Shown here piece after piece: positions 49,007 through 57,763 of a DNA stretch of 64,000 nucleotides; the stretch's first letter is position 1; every line of letters begins with the position of its first letter. A program made the position numbers and the translations under genes. The notes below the pieces were generated by a model, which saw only the letters and a list, made by a program, of their open reading frames with translations, was not told the DNA's origin and did not search any database. The stretch is from Mycobacterium sp. PO1 (lineage in GTDB: Bacteria; Actinomycetota; Actinomycetes; Mycobacteriales; Mycobacteriaceae). The DNA is taken from assembly GCF_017312405.1 (NCBI RefSeq), contig NZ_BLTG01000017.1, positions 48,819 to 112,818 on the forward strand, written 5' to 3'.

Positions 49007-49016
49007 TGACCCTGAC

Positions 49017-50549
49017 ATGAGCCAGCCCTACTACGTCACCACGGCGATCGACTACCCCAACGGTGCGCCGCACATCGGCCACGCCTACGAGAAGGTCGCC
49101 ACCGACGCCATCGCCCGGTTCAAGCGACTCGACGGCTTCGACGTGCGGTTCCTGACCGGCACCGACGTCCACGGCCAGAAGATGTCCGAGACCGCCGCCA
49201 AGCTCGGGGTGCCGACCGCCGAGCTGGCCCGCACCAACTCCGAGATGTTCCAGCGCATGCAGGAGCGCCTCGACGTCTCCTTCGACCGGTTCATCCGCAC
49301 CAGCGACGACGACCATTTCCGCGCCTCCGAAGAGATCTGGCGGCGGATGAACGACGCCGGCGACATCTACCTGGGCACCTACGCGGGCTGGTACTCGGTG
49401 CGCGACGAGCGGTTCTTCGCCGAGGACGAGATCGAGGAACGCGACGGCGTGCGCGTCGCGATCGAGACCGGCACGCCGGTGACGTGGACCGAGGAGCAGA
49501 CCTACTTCTTCCGGCTGTCGGCCTACGGCGACAAGCTGCTCGAGCACTACCGCACCCACCCGGACTTCATCGCACCCGACGTGCGGCGCAACGAGGTCGT
49601 CAGCTTCGTCTCGGGTGGCCTGCGCGATCTGTCGATCTCGCGGACGACCTTCGACTGGGGAGTGCCCGTCCCCGATCACCCCGACCACGTCATGTACGTG
49701 TGGGTCGACGCGTTGACGAACTACCTGACCGGGGTGGGTTTTCCTGACACCGAATCGGAGATGTTCACCCGCTACTGGCCGGCTGACCTGCACATGATCG
49801 GCAAGGACATCATCCGGTTCCACACGGTGTACTGGCCGGCGTTCCTGATGTCGGCCGGCATCGAGCTGCCCAAGCGGGTCTTCGCCCACGGGTTCATCAA
49901 CGTCAAGGGCGAGAAGATGAGCAAGTCGGTGGGCAACGTGATCGATCCGCTGGCCCTCGTCGACGAGTTCGGCGTCGACCCGGTGCGTTTCTTCCTGCTG
50001 CGTGAGATCCCGTTCGGCCAGGACGGCAGCTACAGCGCGGAAGGAATCGTCGCCCGCATCAACGCCGATCTGGCCAACGAGTTCGGCAACCTCGCGCAGC
50101 GCTCGTTGTCGATGGTCGCCAAGAACCTCGATGCGACCGTCCCGCAACCCGGGGACTTCAGCGCCGCCGACCGCGAGCTGCTGGCCCTCGCGGATGAGCT
50201 GCTGGACAAGGTGCGCGGCCACTACGACGCGACCGCGATGCACCTGGCGCTCGAGGCCATCTGGTCGGTGCTGGGCGCCGCCAACCGGTACTTCTCCGCG
50301 CAGGAACCCTGGGTGCTGCGCAAGACCGACCCCGGCCGGTTCGCCACCGTGCTCTACACGACGCTGGAGGTGGTGCGCATCGCCGCGCTGCTCAGTCAGC
50401 CGGTCATGCCGGCCTCGATGGCCACGCTGCTGAGCCTGTTGGGGCAACCCGAGGACCAACGGATGTTCTCCGCGATCGCGACGCGGTTGGCGCCGGGCAC
50501 CGCGCTGCCCGCGCCCACGGGGGTGTTTCCCCGCTACCAGGCGGACTGA
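49017..50549 (+). CDS. metG: methionyl-tRNA synthetase
   Basis: The 510-residue class I synthetase has [18 protein letters not shown] (HIGH motif), [12 protein letters not shown], the Met-binding [13 protein letters not shown], and [10 protein letters not shown] with KMSKS at residues 300-304. It lacks the C-terminal tRNA-binding extension and zinc knuckle of longer types, as in other mycobacteria. It charges tRNA-Met. ATG 49017 is within five bases of the likely transcription start. A longer open frame upstream overlaps tatD and was excluded. Confidence 0.97.
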   Translation: MSQPYYVTTAIDYPNGAPHIGHAYEKVATDAIARFKRLDGFDVRFLTGTDVHGQKMSETAAKLGVPTAELARTNSEMFQRMQERLDVSFDRFIRTSDDDHFRASEEIWRRMNDAGDIYLGTYAGWYSVRDERFFAEDEIEERDGVRVAIETGTPVTWTEEQTYFFRLSAYGDKLLEHYRTHPDFIAPDVRRNEVVSFVSGGLRDLSISRTTFDWGVPVPDHPDHVMYVWVDALTNYLTGVGFPDTESEMFTRYWPADLHMIGKDIIRFHTVYWPAFLMSAGIELPKRVFAHGFINVKGEKMSKSVGNVIDPLALVDEFGVDPVRFFLLREIPFGQDGSYSAEGIVARINADLANEFGNLAQRSLSMVAKNLDATVPQPGDFSAADRELLALADELLDKVRGHYDATAMHLALEAIWSVLGAANRYFSAQEPWVLRKTDPGRFATVLYTTLEVVRIAALLSQPVMPASMATLLSLLGQPEDQRMFSAIATRLAPGTALPAPTGVFPRYQAD

Positions 50550-50566
50550 GTTCTTTCCTCTATATA

Positions 50567-50609
50567 TGTGCGCTGGGTCACACCCGCTACCTGTGTGTGC
50601 TGGGTCACA
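50567..50609. promoter_or_regulatory. two tandem CRP-like sites after metG
   Basis: TGTGCGCTGGGTCACA (50567-50582) and TGTGTGCTGGGTCACA (50594-50609) are 27 bp apart and differ at one base. Each matches the CRP consensus TGTGA-N6-TCACA at nine of ten arm positions. The repeat may instead be read as a direct repeat for another activator. They lie immediately upstream of the ECF41-type promoter. Confidence 0.45.
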
Positions 50610-50612
50610 CCA

Positions 50613-50639
50613 TGTCACACTTCGGTCGTCACCGGTGTC
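50613..50639 (+). promoter_or_regulatory. ECF41-type promoter for the flavoprotein-sigma operon
   Basis: TGTCACA (50613-50619), a 16-bp spacer, then TGTC (50636-50639). The published ECF41/SigJ recognition pattern is TGTCACA or GTCACA, 16 bp, then CGTC. Only one base of the -10 core differs. The operon's second gene encodes an ECF41 sigma factor, so the site is probably autoregulatory. GAGGAG and ATG 50689 follow after a leader of about 40 nt. Confidence 0.65.
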
Positions 50640-50688
50640 TCAAGGTCAGCCCGGCTCGACAGGGAGCCGGCCGACCCGAGGAGTAGGC

Positions 50689-51858
50689 ATGCCCACAAAC
50701 CAGATCCACGTCGTCGTGCTCGGCGGCGGATACGCCGGAGTGATGGCCGCCAACCGACTCGAAACCCGCGACGACGTGGCCGTCACGCTGGTCAACCCGC
50801 GACCACACTTCGTCGAACGCATCCGCCTGCACCAGATGGTCGTCGACGGCGACCCGGCGACCCAGACCTTCACGACCGTGCTCAACCCGGGCGTGCACGT
50901 CGTCGTCGACAGCGCCGAGCACATCGACGCGGCGGCCCGGCGGGTGCGGCTGGCCTCCGGATCAGCGCTGGACTACGACTACCTGGTCTACGCCGTCGGC
51001 AGCACCTCCGCGACTCCAGCCGGGGTGCCGGGCGCCGCCGAGTTCGCCTACCCGATCAGCGAGTGGGAGCAGGCCCGGCGGCTACGCACCCGGCTGGCCG
51101 ACCTCCCCCTGCAGGCGTCGGTCGTCGTCGTCGGGGCCGGTCTGACCGGTATCGAGGCCGCCGCCGAGTTCGCCGAGGCGGGCCGTGCCGTGACGCTGGT
51201 CAGCAGGATCATCGGTCCGTCGCTGAGCAAGCCCGCCCGCCGCTCGGTGACCAAGCGGCTGCGCAAGCTCGGTGTCACGCTGATCGAGCAGAGCTCCGTC
51301 GCCGCGGTCGGTCCCGGCCACGTCGTGCTCGACGACGGCCGCACCCTGGCCAGCGAGGCGACGGTGTGGACCGCCGGGTTCGCAGTTCCGGCCCTGGCCG
51401 CCGCCAGCGGACTGACCACCGACGGCATCGGCCGTCTCGTCACCGACGAAACGCTGACCAGCGTCGACGACGAGCGCATCGTCGCCGCCGGCGACGCGTC
51501 GGCGCCGTCGGGACAGCCCTACCGGATGAGCTGCCAGGCCGGCCTGCCGCTGGGAGCGCAGGCGGCCGCGACGGTGCTGGCCCGCATCGCCGGCGACGTG
51601 CCCGCCGACGCCACCGTGCCGATGACCGGACAGTGCATCAGCTTGGGCCGGCGGGCCGGCACCGTGCAGCTGCAACGCCCCGACGACACCCCCGTCAATG
51701 TCTACCTCGGCGGACGCACCGGCGCGTTCGTCAAGGAGCAGGTGTGCCGCTACACGGTGAAGTGGCTGGCCGGCGAAGCCGCGAAACCGGGGTCGTACAA
51801 GACGCTCAAAGGGCCCGCACGCACCACCGAACCCGCTGACGTCGCGGCGGCACCGTGA
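50689..51858 (+). CDS. NAD(P)/FAD-dependent oxidoreductase (NDH-2-like)
   Basis: The 389-residue flavoprotein has the FAD dinucleotide fold VVVLGGGYAGVMAANRL at the N-terminus, a second NAD(P) fold VVVVGAGLTGIEAAAEFAEAG (shown in parts; about residue 143) and the FAD-contacting AAGDASAP near residue 265. It belongs to the NDH-2/AIF-like pyridine nucleotide-disulfide family without redox-active Cys pairs; the C-terminus lacks an obvious membrane anchor. GAGGAG lies six bases before ATG 50689. Its stop overlaps the ECF41 gene as GTGA, so the two are translated together, the arrangement typical of ECF41 loci. The substrate is unknown. Confidence 0.87.
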   Translation: MPTNQIHVVVLGGGYAGVMAANRLETRDDVAVTLVNPRPHFVERIRLHQMVVDGDPATQTFTTVLNPGVHVVVDSAEHIDAAARRVRLASGSALDYDYLVYAVGSTSATPAGVPGAAEFAYPISEWEQARRLRTRLADLPLQASVVVVGAGLTGIEAAAEFAEAGRAVTLVSRIIGPSLSKPARRSVTKRLRKLGVTLIEQSSVAAVGPGHVVLDDGRTLASEATVWTAGFAVPALAAASGLTTDGIGRLVTDETLTSVDDERIVAAGDASAPSGQPYRMSCQAGLPLGAQAAATVLARIAGDVPADATVPMTGQCISLGRRAGTVQLQRPDDTPVNVYLGGRTGAFVKEQVCRYTVKWLAGEAAKPGSYKTLKGPARTTEPADVAAAP

Positions 51859-52739
51859 CCGACGAGCACGCCGAGCGGTTCACCCCTCTGCGGCCTCTGC
51901 TGTTCACGATCGCCTACGAGATCCTCGGCAGCGCCACCGAATCCGACGACGTGCTGCAGGAGAGCTACCTGCGCTGGGCCGAGGTCGACCTGACCACGGT
52001 GCGCGACAGCAGGGCCTACCTGGCTCAGCTGGTCACCCGACAGGCCCTCAATGCGCTGCGCGCCCAGTCCCGGCGCCGCGAGCAGTACATCGGCCCGTGG
52101 CTGCCCGAGCCGCTGCTGACCGAGCCGGACCCGTCGGCGGACGTGGTGCTGGCCGAGTCGGTGTCGATGGCGATGCTGGTGGTGCTCGAGACGCTCAGCC
52201 CGGACGAACGCGCGGTGTTCGTGCTGCGCGAGGTGTTCGGCTTCGGCCATGACGAGATCGCCACTGCCGTGGGGCGGTCGGTGGCCGCGGTGCGGCAGAT
52301 GGCCCACCGCGCCCGCGAGCACGTCCAGTCCCGGCGCAAGCGGTTCGAGCCCGTCGACCCGCAGGTCTCCGCCGAGATCACGGCGCGGTTCTTCACCGCG
52401 GCGGCCACCGGCGACCTGGACGGGCTGATGGCCATGCTGGCCCCCGACGTGGCGTGGACTGCCGACAGCGACGGCAAGGTCAGCGCGGCCCGCAGGCCGG
52501 TGCTGGGCGCCGACCGGGTGGCGCGGCTGGTGATGGGCTTCGCCCGGATGGCCGGCACGGATGGACGCGTCGAGCCGGCGGTCTACAACAGCGCCCCGGC
52601 GATGGTGCTGTACCTCGGCGAGCACCTCGAAGGGGTGGTGACGTTCGACGTCGAGGACGGCCGGATCACGAACTTCTACGCGATGCGCAACCCGGAGAAG
52701 CTTGCCTCGGTGATGGTGCCCCGTCAGATCGGCCGATGA
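51855..52739 (+). CDS. ECF41 family RNA polymerase sigma factor (SigJ-like)
   Basis: The 294-residue protein joins sigma-2 (FTIAYEILGSATESDDVLQE) and sigma-4 (ETLSPDERAVFVLREVFG, HDEIATAVGRSVAAVRQMAH) to a C-terminal SnoaL-like domain (about 170-290). ECF41 landmarks are present: WLPEP at 82-86 and NPEKL at 279-283. The DGGGK motif of the SnoaL domain reads DSDGK (204-208) here. In this family the C-terminal domain replaces a separate anti-sigma factor and both inhibits and supports activity. ECF41 genes are usually next to an oxidoreductase, decarboxylase or epimerase gene; here it overlaps the flavoprotein gene. Confidence 0.93.
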   Translation: MTDEHAERFTPLRPLLFTIAYEILGSATESDDVLQESYLRWAEVDLTTVRDSRAYLAQLVTRQALNALRAQSRRREQYIGPWLPEPLLTEPDPSADVVLAESVSMAMLVVLETLSPDERAVFVLREVFGFGHDEIATAVGRSVAAVRQMAHRAREHVQSRRKRFEPVDPQVSAEITARFFTAAATGDLDGLMAMLAPDVAWTADSDGKVSAARRPVLGADRVARLVMGFARMAGTDGRVEPAVYNSAPAMVLYLGEHLEGVVTFDVEDGRITNFYAMRNPEKLASVMVPRQIGR

Positions 52740-52789
52740 CCCCGACGCCGGCGGTGTCTGTCGCGCTTGACGTCTGTCAGGCTTGACCG

Positions 52790-54034
52790 GTGCGTATCGA
52801 GCGGCTCGGCAACCCGGGCGACGGCCCGTCGGTGCTGCGTGCGCTGGCCACCGCGACCGGCCGGCTCGGCCTGCCGCCACCGGCCGCGCTGATCGGCGAG
52901 TGGTTCGGCTCCCGGGCGGTGATCGCGCCGAGCCTGAGCGCGTCGGCGGTGACACCGGGCGACGTCTTCGCCGCACCGCCGGGCGGTCGCGGTGACGGAC
53001 CGGTCGGCGGCGGCTGGTTCGGCTACCTGTCCTACCCCGACGGCGGCGCCGACGGCCGCGGCCCGCGCATCCCGGAGGCCGCCGGCGGTTGGTCGGACAC
53101 GGTGCTGCGCTGCGACGCCGACGGCGTGTGGTGGCACGAAAGCCTCACCGGGACAGGGTGTCCGGGATGGGTGCGCGACGCGTTGCATGCGCCGGCCGCG
53201 CGCCGCGACGCCTCCATCACCTGGGCCGGCGCCGACCGCGCCGCGCACCAGCACGGGGTACGGGAGTGCCTGGAGGCCATCGCGGCCGGCGAGGTCTATC
53301 AGGCGTGCGTGTGCACCCAGTTCACCGGCACGCTGCACGGCGACGCCGCTGATTTCTTCGTCGACGCGGTGACACGCACCTCGCCCGCCCGCGCCGCCTA
53401 CCTGGCCGGTGACTGGGGTGCGGTGGCGTCGTTGTCCCCGGAGCTGTTCCTCAGCCGCTGTGGCGAAACCACGCGGTCGAGTCCGATCAAGGGCACCCTG
53501 CCCGCCGACGCCGACCCGGCCCAGCTGCGGGCCTCGGTCAAGGACGTCGCCGAGAACATCATGATCGTCGACCTGGTGCGCAACGATCTGGGCCGCGTCG
53601 CGCGGACCGGCTCGGTGACCGTGCCCGAACTGCTCGCCGTACGCCCGGCGCCGGGGGTGTGGCACCTGGTGTCGACCGTCGCCGCGCAGGTGCCCGTCGA
53701 CGTGTCGATGTCCGATGTGCTGGCGGCGACGTTCCCGCCGGCGTCGGTCACCGGCACGCCGAAAGACCGGGCCCGCGAGCTGCTGCGCGCCTGGGAGCCC
53801 GGCCGCCGTGGCGTGTACTGCGGCACGGTCGGCCTGGCCTCACCGGTGGCCGGCTGTGAACTCAACGTCGCCATCCGCACCGTCGAGATCACCGCCGACG
53901 GCGCCGCGGTGCTGGGCGTCGGGGGCGGGATCACCGCCGACTCGGACCCCGGTCGGGAGTGGGAGGAGTGCCTGCACAAGGCGGCCCCGATCCTCGGCGA
54001 GGGTCAGCCGCGCGAGCGCAGGACGGCGTCGTAG
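52790..54034 (+). CDS. pabB: aminodeoxychorismate synthase component I
   Basis: The 414-residue chorismate-binding enzyme has a shortened N-terminal domain and the catalytic core with GEVYQACVCTQF, SLSPELFLSR, SSPIKGTLP, ENIMIVDLVRNDLGRV and FPPASVTGTPK. PIKGT, with Lys, marks the PabB/ADCS type rather than anthranilate synthase (PIAGT). It makes 4-amino-4-deoxychorismate for folate. GTG 52790 is used; the gap to the sigma gene is 50 bp. The last 31 bp overlap the 3' end of the convergent rsmI gene, which is unusually long for this genome. Confidence 0.92.
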   Translation: MRIERLGNPGDGPSVLRALATATGRLGLPPPAALIGEWFGSRAVIAPSLSASAVTPGDVFAAPPGGRGDGPVGGGWFGYLSYPDGGADGRGPRIPEAAGGWSDTVLRCDADGVWWHESLTGTGCPGWVRDALHAPAARRDASITWAGADRAAHQHGVRECLEAIAAGEVYQACVCTQFTGTLHGDAADFFVDAVTRTSPARAAYLAGDWGAVASLSPELFLSRCGETTRSSPIKGTLPADADPAQLRASVKDVAENIMIVDLVRNDLGRVARTGSVTVPELLAVRPAPGVWHLVSTVAAQVPVDVSMSDVLAATFPPASVTGTPKDRARELLRAWEPGRRGVYCGTVGLASPVAGCELNVAIRTVEITADGAAVLGVGGGITADSDPGREWEECLHKAAPILGEGQPRERRTAS

Positions 54035-54840
54035 AGCTCACGCTTGGACGGGGCACCCGCGGTGGCCTCGACGACCTGCGCGCAGGCGTCCTTGACGCGC
54101 ATGCCGGCACCGACGAGCCGGTTGACCTCCTCGACCAACGACTCGGGGTCCGCTGACGGGACCACTCCGGCCAGCACCACGCTGATCTCCCCCAGCACCC
54201 CGTCGGCCGCCCAGTCGGCGAGTTCGGCGAGCGTGCCGCGGACCACCTCCTCGTGCGTCTTGGTCAGCTCGCGGCACACCGCGGCGCGGCGGTCCGGCCC
54301 GAGAACGTCCACGGCGTCGCGCAGGCAGTCGCCCAGCCGCCGGGGTGACTCGAAGAACACGCAGGTGCGCTGCTCGGCGGCCAACCCGGCCAGCCAGGTC
54401 TTGCGGGCGGACCGCTTGCGCGGGGCGAACCCCTCGAAACAGAACCGGTCGGCCGGCAGTCCGGCGACCGCCAGCGCCGTCGTCACCGCCGACGGTCCCG
54501 GCAGGCACTGCACCGGCAGCTGCGCCTCGACACAGGCCGTCACCAGCCGGTATCCCGGGTCGCTGATCATCGGCATGCCGGCGTCGCTGACCAGCAGCAC
54601 CGTCGACCCGGCGCGGATGTCGTCGAGCAGCGCGGGCACCCGCGACGCCTCGTTCTGATCGAAGACGCTGACCACCCGGCCGGCGAGCCGGACCTCCAGC
54701 GCCTGGGCCAGCACCCGCACACGGCGGGTGTCCTCGGCGGCGATCACGTCGGCGCTGCCCAACGCGCGGACCAGCCGCGTCGAGGCGTCCGACGGCTGTC
54801 CGAGCGGCGTGGCGCCGATGAGCAGTCGACCGGCAGTCAT
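54004..54840 (-). CDS. rsmI: 16S rRNA (cytidine1402-2'-O)-methyltransferase
   Basis: The 278-residue tetrapyrrole-methylase-fold enzyme has GRLLIGATPLGQPSDASTR (the family usually has GTPIGN at this point), VIAAEDTRRVRVL, VLLVSDAGMPMISDPG, CLPGPSAVTTAL and GFAPRKRSARKTWL. RsmI methylates the ribose of C1402 in the ribosomal P site. ATG 54840 is seven bases after TAGGCT on the minus strand, so the mRNA is predicted to be leaderless. Large open frames extending further upstream are shadows of pmt. Confidence 0.94.
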   Translation of the reverse strand: MTAGRLLIGATPLGQPSDASTRLVRALGSADVIAAEDTRRVRVLAQALEVRLAGRVVSVFDQNEASRVPALLDDIRAGSTVLLVSDAGMPMISDPGYRLVTACVEAQLPVQCLPGPSAVTTALAVAGLPADRFCFEGFAPRKRSARKTWLAGLAAEQRTCVFFESPRRLGDCLRDAVDVLGPDRRAAVCRELTKTHEEVVRGTLAELADWAADGVLGEISVVLAGVVPSADPESLVEEVNRLVGAGMRVKDACAQVVEATAGAPSKRELYDAVLRSRG

Positions 54841-54847
54841 GTCCGAC

Positions 54848-54857
54848 AGCCTACGAT
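54848..54857. promoter_or_regulatory. interlocked divergent -10 elements of rsmI and pmt
   Basis: TAGGCT on the minus strand (54853-54848) is seven bases before ATG 54840; TACGAT on the plus strand (54852-54857) is seven bases before GTG 54865. The two hexamers share the TA at 54852-54853. The whole gap between the start codons is 24 bp, so both mRNAs must be leaderless or their promoters lie inside the opposite gene. Confidence 0.65.
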
Positions 54858-54864
54858 CGCTGTC

Positions 54865-56418
54865 GTGACCGCCGCCCCGGCCGCAGAACGCGTGGCCAGC
54901 CCGCCCGCGGCTCCGGTGATCAGCCCGGGGCCGGTGACTCCGGTGGCCGACTTCGGACCGCTGGACCGGATGCAGGGCTGGGCCATGACCGCGGTGATCA
55001 CCGCGCTGGCCGCGATCACCCGATTCCTCAACCTCGGCTCGCCCACGGATGCGGGCACCCCGATCTTCGACGAGAAGCACTACGCCCCGCAGGCCTGGCA
55101 GATGCTGGGTAACCACGGCGTCGAGGACAACCCCGGCTACGGCCTGGTGGTGCACCCGCCGGTCGGCAAGCAGCTCATCGCGATCGGGGAGGCCATCTTC
55201 GGCTACAACGGGCTGGGGTGGCGGTTCTCCGGCGCGGTGTGTGGTGTCGTGCTGGTGTTGCTGGTCGTGCGCATCGCGCGGCGCATCAGCCGGTCCACGC
55301 TCATCGGGGGCGTGGCGGGGCTGCTTCTGATCGCCGACGGCGTCAGCTTCGTCACCGCCCGCACCGCGCTGCTGGACGGTTTCCTGACGGTGTTCGTGGT
55401 CGCGGCGTTCGGCTGCCTGATCGTCGACCGCGACCAGATCCGCGACCGCATGCACAAGGCGCTGCTCGACGGGCGGATCGACGAAACCGTGTGGGGGCCA
55501 CGGCTGGGCGTGCGGTGGTGGCGTTTCGGCGCGGGCGTGCTGCTGGGTCTGGCGTGCGCCACCAAGTGGTCCGGCCTGTATTTCGTGATGTTCTTCGGCC
55601 TGATGACGGTGGCCTTCGACGTCGCCGCGCGCAAGCAGTACCGGGTGCCGCGGCCGTGGCTGGGGACGTTCCGCCGCGATGTCGGACCGGCGCTCTACGC
55701 CCTGGTGCTGATCCCGTTCGGGGTGTACCTGGCCTCCTACGCGCCGTGGTTCGCCTCCGAGACCGCGATCGACCGCTACGAGGTGGGCCGCTCGATCGGG
55801 CCGGACAGCGTGCTGCCGATCCCCGACGCGCTGCGCTCGCTGTGGCACTACACCTACGGCGCGTACCGGTTCCATTCCGGTCTGACCAACGCCGACGGCA
55901 ATCACCACCCCTGGGAGTCCAAGCCGTGGACGTGGCCGATGTCGCTGCGGCCGGTGCTGTATGCGATCGACTCCGAGAACGTGTCCGGCTGTGGGGCGCA
56001 GTCCTGCGTGAAGGCCGTCATGCTGGTCGGCACCCCGGCAATGTGGTTCCTGGCGGTGCCGGTGCTGGGGTGGGCGCTGTGGCGGGCGTTCGTGAAACGG
56101 GACTGGCGCTATGCCGTGCTGCTGGTGGGCTACAGCGCCGGCTTCCTGCCCTGGTTCGCCGACATCGACCGGCAGATGTACTTCTTCTACGCCGCGACGA
56201 TGGCGCCGTTCCTGGTGATGATCATCGCGCTGATCCTCGGCGACATCCTCTACAAGCCGGGCCAGAACGCCGAGCGACGAACGCTGGGCCTGCTGGTGGC
56301 GTGTTGCTATGTGGCGCTGGTGATCACGAACTTCGCGTGGCTGTATCCGATCCTGACGGGGCTGCCGATCTCGCAGCACACGTGGAACATGCAGATCTGG
56401 CTGCCATCCTGGCGATAG
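54865..56418 (+). CDS. pmt: dolichyl-phosphate-mannose--protein mannosyltransferase
   Basis: The 517-residue polytopic enzyme (GT39, GT-C fold) has FDEKHYAPQAWQMLG with the catalytic Asp/Glu in the first outer loop, GLGWRFSGAVCG, TARTALLDGFLTV, ATKWSGLYFV and a C-terminal helix block ending YPILTGLPISQHTW. It transfers mannose from polyprenyl-phosphomannose to Ser/Thr of secreted proteins, in step with Sec translocation; M. tuberculosis Rv1002c is the counterpart. Several lipoproteins in this window have Ser/Thr/Pro-rich linkers that are possible substrates. GTG 54865 follows TACGAT by seven bases. Confidence 0.94.
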   Translation: MTAAPAAERVASPPAAPVISPGPVTPVADFGPLDRMQGWAMTAVITALAAITRFLNLGSPTDAGTPIFDEKHYAPQAWQMLGNHGVEDNPGYGLVVHPPVGKQLIAIGEAIFGYNGLGWRFSGAVCGVVLVLLVVRIARRISRSTLIGGVAGLLLIADGVSFVTARTALLDGFLTVFVVAAFGCLIVDRDQIRDRMHKALLDGRIDETVWGPRLGVRWWRFGAGVLLGLACATKWSGLYFVMFFGLMTVAFDVAARKQYRVPRPWLGTFRRDVGPALYALVLIPFGVYLASYAPWFASETAIDRYEVGRSIGPDSVLPIPDALRSLWHYTYGAYRFHSGLTNADGNHHPWESKPWTWPMSLRPVLYAIDSENVSGCGAQSCVKAVMLVGTPAMWFLAVPVLGWALWRAFVKRDWRYAVLLVGYSAGFLPWFADIDRQMYFFYAATMAPFLVMIIALILGDILYKPGQNAERRTLGLLVACCYVALVITNFAWLYPILTGLPISQHTWNMQIWLPSWR

Positions 56419-56449
56419 GTTTCCGCCGGACGTCACCACAGTGCTCTCA

Positions 56450-56478
56450 CGGTAGCCGCGGAGGCGCCGACGCTACCG
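56450..56478. terminator. hairpin between convergent pmt and arcA
   Basis: CGGTAGC (56450-56456) and GCTACCG (56472-56478) form a perfect 7-bp stem around a 15-base GC-rich loop, placed in the 89-bp gap between two convergent genes. No U tract follows. A bidirectional terminator is plausible. Confidence 0.4.
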
Positions 56479-56507
56479 GGAATGCACGTTCGCGCACTCC
56501 CCCATGT

Positions 56508-57716
56508 CTAGAGCGGGTCGCGGGCGGCCGGGCACGACATGCAGCGTGGCCCACCGCGGCCGGTGCCGAGCTCGGAGGCGGCGATCGGCAGGACCTCGAT
56601 GCCCGAATCGGCCAGCCGGGCATTGGTTTCGGTGTTGCGCTCGTAGGCCACCACCACCCCGGGCGCGAGCGCCAGCGTGTTGTTGCCGTCGTCCCACTGC
56701 TCGCGCTCGGCGGTCACCGGGTCCAGGCCGGTGTCGATGACGCGCAGCTTGCCGATGCCCATCGCGTCGGCCGCGGCGTCGACGAACGGCGCCGCGTTGT
56801 CGATCTTCACCCCCGAGCCGGTGCGCCGGATGGTGAACGCGGTCAACGTGTCCACGATGTTCGGGTACATCACCACCGCGTCGGTGTCGACCATGGTGCA
56901 CACCGTGTCCAGATGCATCTGCGCGCGTTCCTGCGCAATCGGCACCGCCAACACGGTGTGGGCGAGGCCGTCGTCGAACAGGCTGCGGGCCAGCGCTTCT
57001 GCCCCCGCCGGTGTCGTGCGCTCCCCCACCCCGACCGCGAGGACGCCGGGCCCGAGCAGCAGTACGTCGCCGCCCTCCACCGGGGCCGAGCGCGATTCGT
57101 AGGCCCGCCTGGTGCCCAGGAAACGCGGATGGTGGGCGTAGATCAGGTCCGTCAGCGACGTCTCCCGGGCCCGGGCGGGCAGCGCGAGCGACGTGATCGC
57201 CACCCGCGGCCCGATCCAGACCGACGAGTCCCTGGCGAACAACAGGTTCGGCAACGGGTCGACGACGAAGTCGCCGCCGTGGTGCATCCGGCGCACCAGA
57301 GACAGCTCCCCCTCCCCGAAGGGCAACTCGTCGAACGTCATCCCGCCCGTCAGCACGTGGGCCAGCGACGGAGCGTCGAGGGTCCGCAGATACGCCGACA
57401 GTTCCTGGGCCAGCGGCACACCGAGACGCCGCGAATTCACCGCCGCGGAGATGCCGTGCATACGGGCCGCACCGCTGTGGGCCAGCGCCTCGGTCAGCAG
57501 CTCACCGAGCAGCAGCACCTCGACCCCGCGGGAACGCAGCAGCCCGGCGAACGCGTCGTGTTCCTCCTGCGCCTTGGCCACCCACGGCAGACCGTCGAAC
57601 AACAGTGTGTCGTTGTTGCGGGGGGTCAGCCGCTGCAACTCCGGACCCGGCCGGTGCAGGATCACCACCCGCAGCGTGCCGACCTCCGAATCACACCCCA
57701 GCGCAGCGCCTGTCAC
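56508..57716 (-). CDS. arcA: arginine deiminase
   Basis: The 402-residue enzyme shows NSEVG-type [54 protein letters not shown], the catalytic Glu/His region [25 protein letters not shown] and the nucleophile Cys in [15 protein letters not shown]. It converts arginine to citrulline and ammonia. No arcB or arcC is present, so it cannot yield ATP by the full pathway from this locus; ammonia release for acid or nitrogen stress is inferred. GTG 57716 follows TACTGT by seven bases, which fixes the start. It is divergent from soxR. Confidence 0.95.
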   Translation of the reverse strand: MTGAALGCDSEVGTLRVVILHRPGPELQRLTPRNNDTLLFDGLPWVAKAQEEHDAFAGLLRSRGVEVLLLGELLTEALAHSGAARMHGISAAVNSRRLGVPLAQELSAYLRTLDAPSLAHVLTGGMTFDELPFGEGELSLVRRMHHGGDFVVDPLPNLLFARDSSVWIGPRVAITSLALPARARETSLTDLIYAHHPRFLGTRRAYESRSAPVEGGDVLLLGPGVLAVGVGERTTPAGAEALARSLFDDGLAHTVLAVPIAQERAQMHLDTVCTMVDTDAVVMYPNIVDTLTAFTIRRTGSGVKIDNAAPFVDAAADAMGIGKLRVIDTGLDPVTAEREQWDDGNNTLALAPGVVVAYERNTETNARLADSGIEVLPIAASELGTGRGGPRCMSCPAARDPL

Positions 57717-57723
57717 AGCTAGC

Positions 57724-57761
57724 ACAGTAACCCCAAACCCCCACCTCAACTATGGTTTAGG
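57724..57761. promoter_or_regulatory. arcA/soxR divergent promoters with SoxR box
   Basis: CCTCAACTATGGTTTAGG (57744-57761) is an 18-bp dyad with CCTCAAC/GTTTAGG arms, matching the SoxR box (CCTCAAG...CTTGAGG type) except near the centre. It contains TATGGT (57751-57756), a -10 seven bases before the soxR ATG. On the minus strand TACTGT (57729-57724) is the arcA -10, 15 bp from the box. Confidence 0.65.
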
Positions 57762-57763
57762 TC

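Noticed and set aside
54841..56439. Minus-strand open frame continuing upstream of rsmI through the whole of pmt
   Set aside because: The extension is low-complexity shadow sequence; rsmI homologues start at ATG 54840, which also has a matching -10.
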